From the NCBI RefSeq assembly GCF_037975245.1, contig NC_092569.1:469001-533000 (forward strand): DNA of 64,000 nucleotides. The letters run 5' to 3'. A program made the position numbers and the translations under genes. Shown here piece after piece: positions 59,526 through 64,000 of this stretch; positions within the stretch are counted from its first letter, which is position 1, and each line of letters begins with the position of its first letter. The notes below the pieces were generated by a model, which ran no database searches, was not told where the DNA came from, and saw only the letters and a list, made by a program, of their open reading frames with translations. This DNA comes from Apostichopus japonicus (Eukaryota; Echinodermata; Holothuroidea; Aspidochirotida; Stichopodidae).

Positions 59526-60530
59526 GTGAGTCATACTACTGTGTGTCTTAGAAAGGCTAGTCAGTGGAGGGACGTAAGATAACATTGTGGCATAATTTAC
59601 CATTGGGATATATGGAACCATAGAGGGGTACTTATTGACAATGTTCCTTAGGATAATAACAAAGATGCAATGATGAAATGAAATGATGAGATGAAATGGA
59701 ACGTAAACAATAGGAACAAACCACAATTTTAGCATTTGGAAAGACAATTCCAAATATGTTGAAACCATTAATTGAATTGTCATGTGGCTTTCCCTACCTG
59801 CATATATGTAGGCTGGGGTTTGTAAAATAAGATACTAATAAAATAAAATACTTTCAAGGCCAATTATTATTGTAGTTAGTTGATATTATGTGTCCTCACA
59901 GGAAATCAGATTGCAATCATTAAAGGTCAGGGCTATATCACACTACACATTCTTTTAGGGCTAGCCTTCTGTTCAACTATAGCATGATGCATACAGTGAA
60001 TAAAGGTTATTCCTATAACCAGGCTGAAGTGTTTCCTGTAATGACCAATAACGGAAGTGTTTTTTTTTATTACGTGGGATTGCCCTTCCGTTGCAGAATG
60101 TTTTCACAGTGAGACAGCAAACTATAAATAACATTCATTATGTATTCATACAGGAAGTACTTTTCCTCAAGTTTGAAGCATTTATTTTAGTATCATTTTT
60201 TGGGTTATAGTGAGGTTTCTCCTTGTTTATTGCATTTTTCTGATATCATCGAATCTATCCTCATTGAGTCTACTAAACTAAGAGTTGCTACAAGTTGTGT
60301 TTGAGTCCAGTCACTGCCTGTGATCTTCCTGTCTCAGGTCACGGTATTAATTCTACAGGGGTTTTAATGGAGTCACTTTACTTCTGAAACTTGGTGATTC
60401 AAGTCATGACTTGTTTACAACATTGACTAAATTGATAACCATTCTAACATTTATTTGTAATGTAAAATGAAACAAATATTTGATATGTCGATCAGATCTT
60501 GTGAATTGTCTTATTTAAATTCGTTTACAG
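59526..60530 (+). other. Intron of 1.0 kb
   Basis: AT-rich, no feature recognised. Confidence 0.5.
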
Positions 60531-60681
60531 CAATTGCAAGATGACATCAACAGACACAAGGACAACCATAGAGCCCTTAACGATAACAGCGAGAGGTTAG
60601 TCAGATGCACAGATGTCGATCACCCCTTCATCCGAGACCAGGTTAAAGACATCAACACAAGATGGGACAAATTGAATGCAG
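60531..60681 (+). CDS. Spectrin-rod exon, I-like
   Basis: 151 nt, phase 0 to 1, acceptor TTCGTTTACAG, donor AATGCAG|gtacga. QLQDDINRHKDNHRALNDNS and VKDINTRWDKLNAG. Confidence 0.85.
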
Positions 60682-61124
60682 GTACGACTCGGTTGCTTTC
60701 ATCGTATCAAAGAAAGCCTTTGCTTTCAGTGATACGTTGATGGTGTAATTTTATAGCCTGTTTCTGTGTTCCTGTAACATCAATAGACCACTTGAACCTT
60801 TCAGTAGCGAACCAGAACAGTAAATATTACATAAACAGATCATTGTATGAAAATTATAATTTTTATGAACTGTTCATATTTTGCATCATACCTGATGAAC
60901 CTTTATATCGCTGATCATAAAAACGTCAAATTTGATATTATTTCCAAGTAGTTGAATCTGTCTCTGCATTAACATTGTATTGGCAAATGATTTTCCTAAC
61001 AACTTTTAATTTTACATTTGCTCAGTTTCAAGTCTAGGTTCAAAATGTCACCACATTTTTAAACATTTTATTGTAATTGGTAATTTATTTTTTGAATAAT
61101 TTTCTCCTCTTATTTTGATAACAG

Positions 61125-61282
61125 ATGTAGCAAGGAATGTTGAAACCCTTGAGGGACTCAACGATCGTCTCTCAACCTTCCAAGAGAATGTGAATCAATC
61201 GTCTAGTCTCCTGGCTAGCTGTGAGGGCAGACTGGCCAACCAAGATTCTGGCCGTGACCGGTTGAGTCTCGACAACTTGAAG
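61125..61282 (+). CDS. Spectrin-rod exon, J-like but without the central Trp
   Basis: 158 nt, phase 1 to 0, acceptor TTGATAACAG, donor TTGAAG|gtgggt. ARNVETLEGLNDRLSTFQEN and SSLLASCEGRLAN. Where J exons carry WL there is LL, so this repeat is atypical. Confidence 0.8.
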
Positions 61283-62565
61283 GTGGGTACATACTCTAGG
61301 GGTTTCAATTGTCTTACAGTTAAAGTAACCGATTAGTTAGAGGTAGAACTGTGACATTGTTAGGGATAGAAATTATTTATTCCCAGCTTTAAGTGGTAGT
61401 TTGTCGGCTTTGTAACATTTCACACTAAGAAGCCTTCTTGTTCGCCTCACCTATAACTGCATTTAGCCTGTTTACAAATGGAGTAACAAATATTATAATA
61501 TATTAATTTATTGCTTCCACACTGCTTGCTATATACTACTCAATTTTCCCACCCTCCCAAGCCTCTCCCTTGAAAAAATAAGGAAAATAACAGGAAGTAT
61601 CTTACAGAGATGTATAAATATTGACGGACTCCCAGCTGACATTGGGGTAGAATAACCAAAACAGGATGCAAAGAGGAATAGCTTAAGGTGTTGTATTTAA
61701 GATTGAGAACAACTCCCTGCGTAGATTCACACACTATCAATCCCTTCTTTGCTAGAGGCTAATTTTCCTATGAGATCTGTTCACCCAGTGCTAGTTTCGT
61801 CACGTCAAACATTTGATTTTGAAACTATTATTATTCCAAACTTAGAGAAGTTCAATCAATACACTGTTCATGAATGAGATTTCAAGGCTGTTTTGATAAT
61901 AAATGTCTTTCCCTTCCTTTAACATTTTTCGTAAAGTGTGTTGAATTTTAACAATGTTCCTGGTTTATTGTGAACTAGTTGTTAAAAAAGTACAGTATAT
62001 ATATTTATTTATTGGTGTTAGACTTATGAGAAGAGGTATAATGTCTTTATGGCTGACTTCCAATAACCATTGTTCAAATGGATGTACAAAAGAGTTATTA
62101 ATTTGTGCACAGTTTCTTATCTCTACATGACACACATCGGAAGAAGTAACATTAGAGTTTGATTGCACTTTGCTGAAATTTTGTCTAATTTCCTTTCAAG
62201 TATCTATTTTCCCACTTAGAGTGATCTGTTTAAGTATAGATCTTACGTTACAGTAGACAATTATCTTAACATTATCCGAATATTAAAGACTAATTGCATA
62301 TTTTAAGTAGCTAAGTTGTGTTTTTGTAACAATATTCCACATAATTATTGATTCTGTGTGGTTCTCAGCATTTTATCACTCAGACACTTGTTCATATTTG
62401 TATTAATAACATTTGTATTAATCACATGTAAACGTATGATTAGTCATGTTGATCTGCATTTGAATGGGATTTTACTTGAAAAAACAATTTTTTTTTTACC
62501 TAAATCAACTTCAAATATTCTTTTATCAACTTTGAGAGACTCATGAGTTATATTTGATCTTACAG
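61283..62565 (+). other. Intron of 1.3 kb
   Basis: AT-rich, with a short T-run before the acceptor region. Nothing else recognised. Confidence 0.5.
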
Positions 62566-62781
62566 GATCTCCAGGGTGAGATTGATGTCCTTGAAAATAC
62601 CATCGTTGCTGTGCAAGATAACAGCAGCCACCTGATGTCTGCTGCCCCCAGTCAAGCCGATACAACCCAGATTAACGATGAGGTAGATGGAATGGTCCGT
62701 CGCTACCAGAAACTGAAGGGTATCGTCAACGACAAATACATGCAACTTGAGGCAGGCAACCAAGAAGTTGTCAAATACCAG
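62566..62781 (+). CDS. Spectrin-rod exon
   Basis: 216 nt, phase 0 to 0, acceptor GATCTTACAG, donor CCAG|gtaaca. DLQGEIDVLENTIVAVQDNS and EVDGMVRRYQKLKGIVNDKY, a B-to-C helix region. Confidence 0.88.
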
Positions 62782-63070
62782 GTAACAATTACATCTTTAT
62801 GTGAGGTTTGCAACAGAAAAGACTAGCACACAAAAGAAAGTAAATTATCTTACTTAAATAAATATTACCTACATAATTAAATAAATTATAAATGATATGA
62901 TATTGTGTTACTTTGTGTTAGATTATGTTATGTTATAGACATACACGGACAAATAGGTAGATGCATAGACAGACAGACAGATAGACAGATGAAAGCAGCC
63001 CAAACTCATTGTCAAAAGCCAAAATTTGCGCATTTAATCATCATTCTCTCTTTTCTTTTGTTGTCACCAG

Positions 63071-63511
63071 TCATCACTGAATGACATTTCCAGCCAACTC
63101 TCAAAGCAAGAGGATGACCTGGACCGAATGGATCCAGTGGCCAGAGATCTACCAACTCTGGACAAACAGAACAAAGACATCCAGACCTTCCAAGATGAAC
63201 TGGAACTCTTGAAGGGAACCATCCTCAAGGCAGAGACCGCCTACAAAGACATCATTGACCGTGGATTCATGTCTGATCCTGAAGGCTTCAGAGAACAGAT
63301 TGAAAATATCAACAAACGCTGGTTGAAAATACGGGAAAGAGCCAACACCCGTCATGCGGACATTGACCGAACAAATGCCAGAATGCAGGACCTGAAACAT
63401 CTCTTTGATGAGGTCAACGGAGGTCTTGATAAGGCCGAGATGGAGATCAGAGGCTGGAAGCCAGTCGGTGCTGATGTAGACACCATCAAAAGACAAGAGA
63501 AAGAATTTAAG
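63071..63511 (+). CDS. Spectrin-rod exon, last in window
   Basis: 441 nt, phase 0 to 0, acceptor TTGTCACCAG, donor TTTAAG|gtaagc. It holds about 1.4 repeats: MDPVARDLPTLDKQNKDIQT, INKRWLKIRERANTRHADID and GWKPVGADVDTIKRQ. The PVGADVDTIKRQ...EFK ending is spectraplakin-like in style. Confidence 0.9.
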
Positions 63512-64000
63512 GTAAGCAGAGATGTTTGAAGTTTTTTTCTTATATCCAACCCATTTCTGCAGCAGTGACTAAACTTCAAACGGTATGAAGCCAACAAATG
63601 ATTGATACATTGCTGTCAGTACAGAAGAATACCATAGTGACTGTTAACTTTTTCAAACCTGTCATTAACACAACACAAGAATAAACATGTTATTCCTCAA
63701 AAGTTGTAAACTTTTTGCTTACTACAAGTACAAACAATATTTTGTGAATGTATATCAATGAAATCAAACCTCTTTGCTTCAAGTTCACTTTTGCTACAAC
63801 CCTTCTAAACTCCAAACATTGACAAAAAGCATGTAGCACTAGAATGTCCTGTTTATAAATATTTATATTTGTACTGGAAATAAATAAATAAATAAATAAA
63901 TAAATAAATGAATAAATAAATACAAAATTGACAGGATGCTTAGCTTCTGTTTCACCAGTTCAGGTCAGAACTGATATTCACCCGTCTTCTTTGTTTCCTT
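63512..64000 (+). other. Start of next intron, with (AAAT)n microsatellite
   Basis: A (taaa)n run covers about 63878-63922. No further exon is seen before the window ends. Confidence 0.7.

Larger units (their letters stand above)
293..63511 (+). other. Gene span (partial at both ends): giant spectrin-repeat rod protein
   Basis: Seen: 48 exons chained by GT-AG sites and matching phases give about 10.78 kb of open coding sequence, made of alpha-helical heptad-like repeats with a Trp near the middle of the first helix (for example EWLERAE, RWLDDTE, DWLLPTI). Known: such rods occur in spectraplakins (MACF1, dystonin, Shot), which join actin to microtubules, and in nesprins (SYNE1, Msp300, ANC-1), which tether nuclei to the cytoskeleton. 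Inference: one of these two families. The heptad style and motifs like PVGTD or PVGADVDT recall spectraplakins; the giant tandem super-repeat recalls C. elegans ANC-1, which has near-identical repeats of about 900 aa. The diagnostic ends lie outside the window, so no symbol is given. Ordinary introns between the listed exons (about 140-700 bp) show only AT-rich sequence apart from the repeats listed separately. Confidence 0.9.

Noticed and set aside
1-64000. CH, plakin, EF-hand, GAS2, KASH, SH3 domains; tRNA, rRNA, CRISPR or viral genes
   Set aside because: Looked for in the translated exons and intron frames to settle the gene family or find other genes; none could be recognised.

Overview
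The window is a stretch of an animal nuclear genome, AT-rich and intron-rich, with GT-AG splicing. It holds the middle part of one giant gene on the + strand. The gene enters before base 1 and leaves after base 64000. I assembled 48 coding exons by hand from reading-frame continuity and splice phase. Every junction is in phase, and together they encode about 3590 residues of almost nothing but spectrin repeats. The repeat content, intron density and abundant small non-autonomous transposons suggest a marine invertebrate, perhaps an echinoderm or another ambulacrarian, but the species cannot be fixed. No CH, plakin, EF-hand, GAS2 or KASH domain lies in the window, so the gene could be a spectraplakin (MACF1/dystonin/Shot) or a nesprin (SYNE1/Msp300/ANC-1).

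Bases 293-24656 hold three tandem copies of an 11-exon block, called A to K here. The copies are 2565, 2547 and 2571 nt of coding sequence (855, 849 and 857 aa). Seven of the eleven exons (A, B, E, F, G, H and K) plus I have the same length to the base in all three copies, with identical phases. Each block carries about seven spectrin repeats and one variable Ser/Arg-rich linker in exon C. A partial fourth block (A, B, a split C, and a D-like exon) fills 25271-27586. From 27837 on, the gene switches to a simpler three-exon cassette (I-, J- and K-like; phases 0-1, 1-0, 0-0; about 220 aa, two canonical repeats) that runs on past 60 kb before giving way to larger exons.

A 20.7 kb intron (27967-48715) separates the two parts. 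It holds a phase-compatible candidate terminal exon with stop codon and polyadenylation signals (29176-29857), a CpG-richer tract (about 31.3-32.4 kb), and an ATG-bearing exon with one Ig domain (33225-33672) whose donor phase fits the next spectrin exon. It also holds a 5 kb stretch (37.8-42.8 kb) flanked by inverted repeats, with a foldback element, a hAT-type element with a perfect 8-bp target duplication, and a smaller nested element inside it. The intron therefore looks like an isoform switch point: early stop on one side, new N-terminus on the other.

Other introns hold an insertion of about 4-5 kb with repeated modules (1.5-6.43 kb), several minisatellites, and a relic copy of part of an exon (about 14.33-14.40 kb). 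No RNA gene could be supported.
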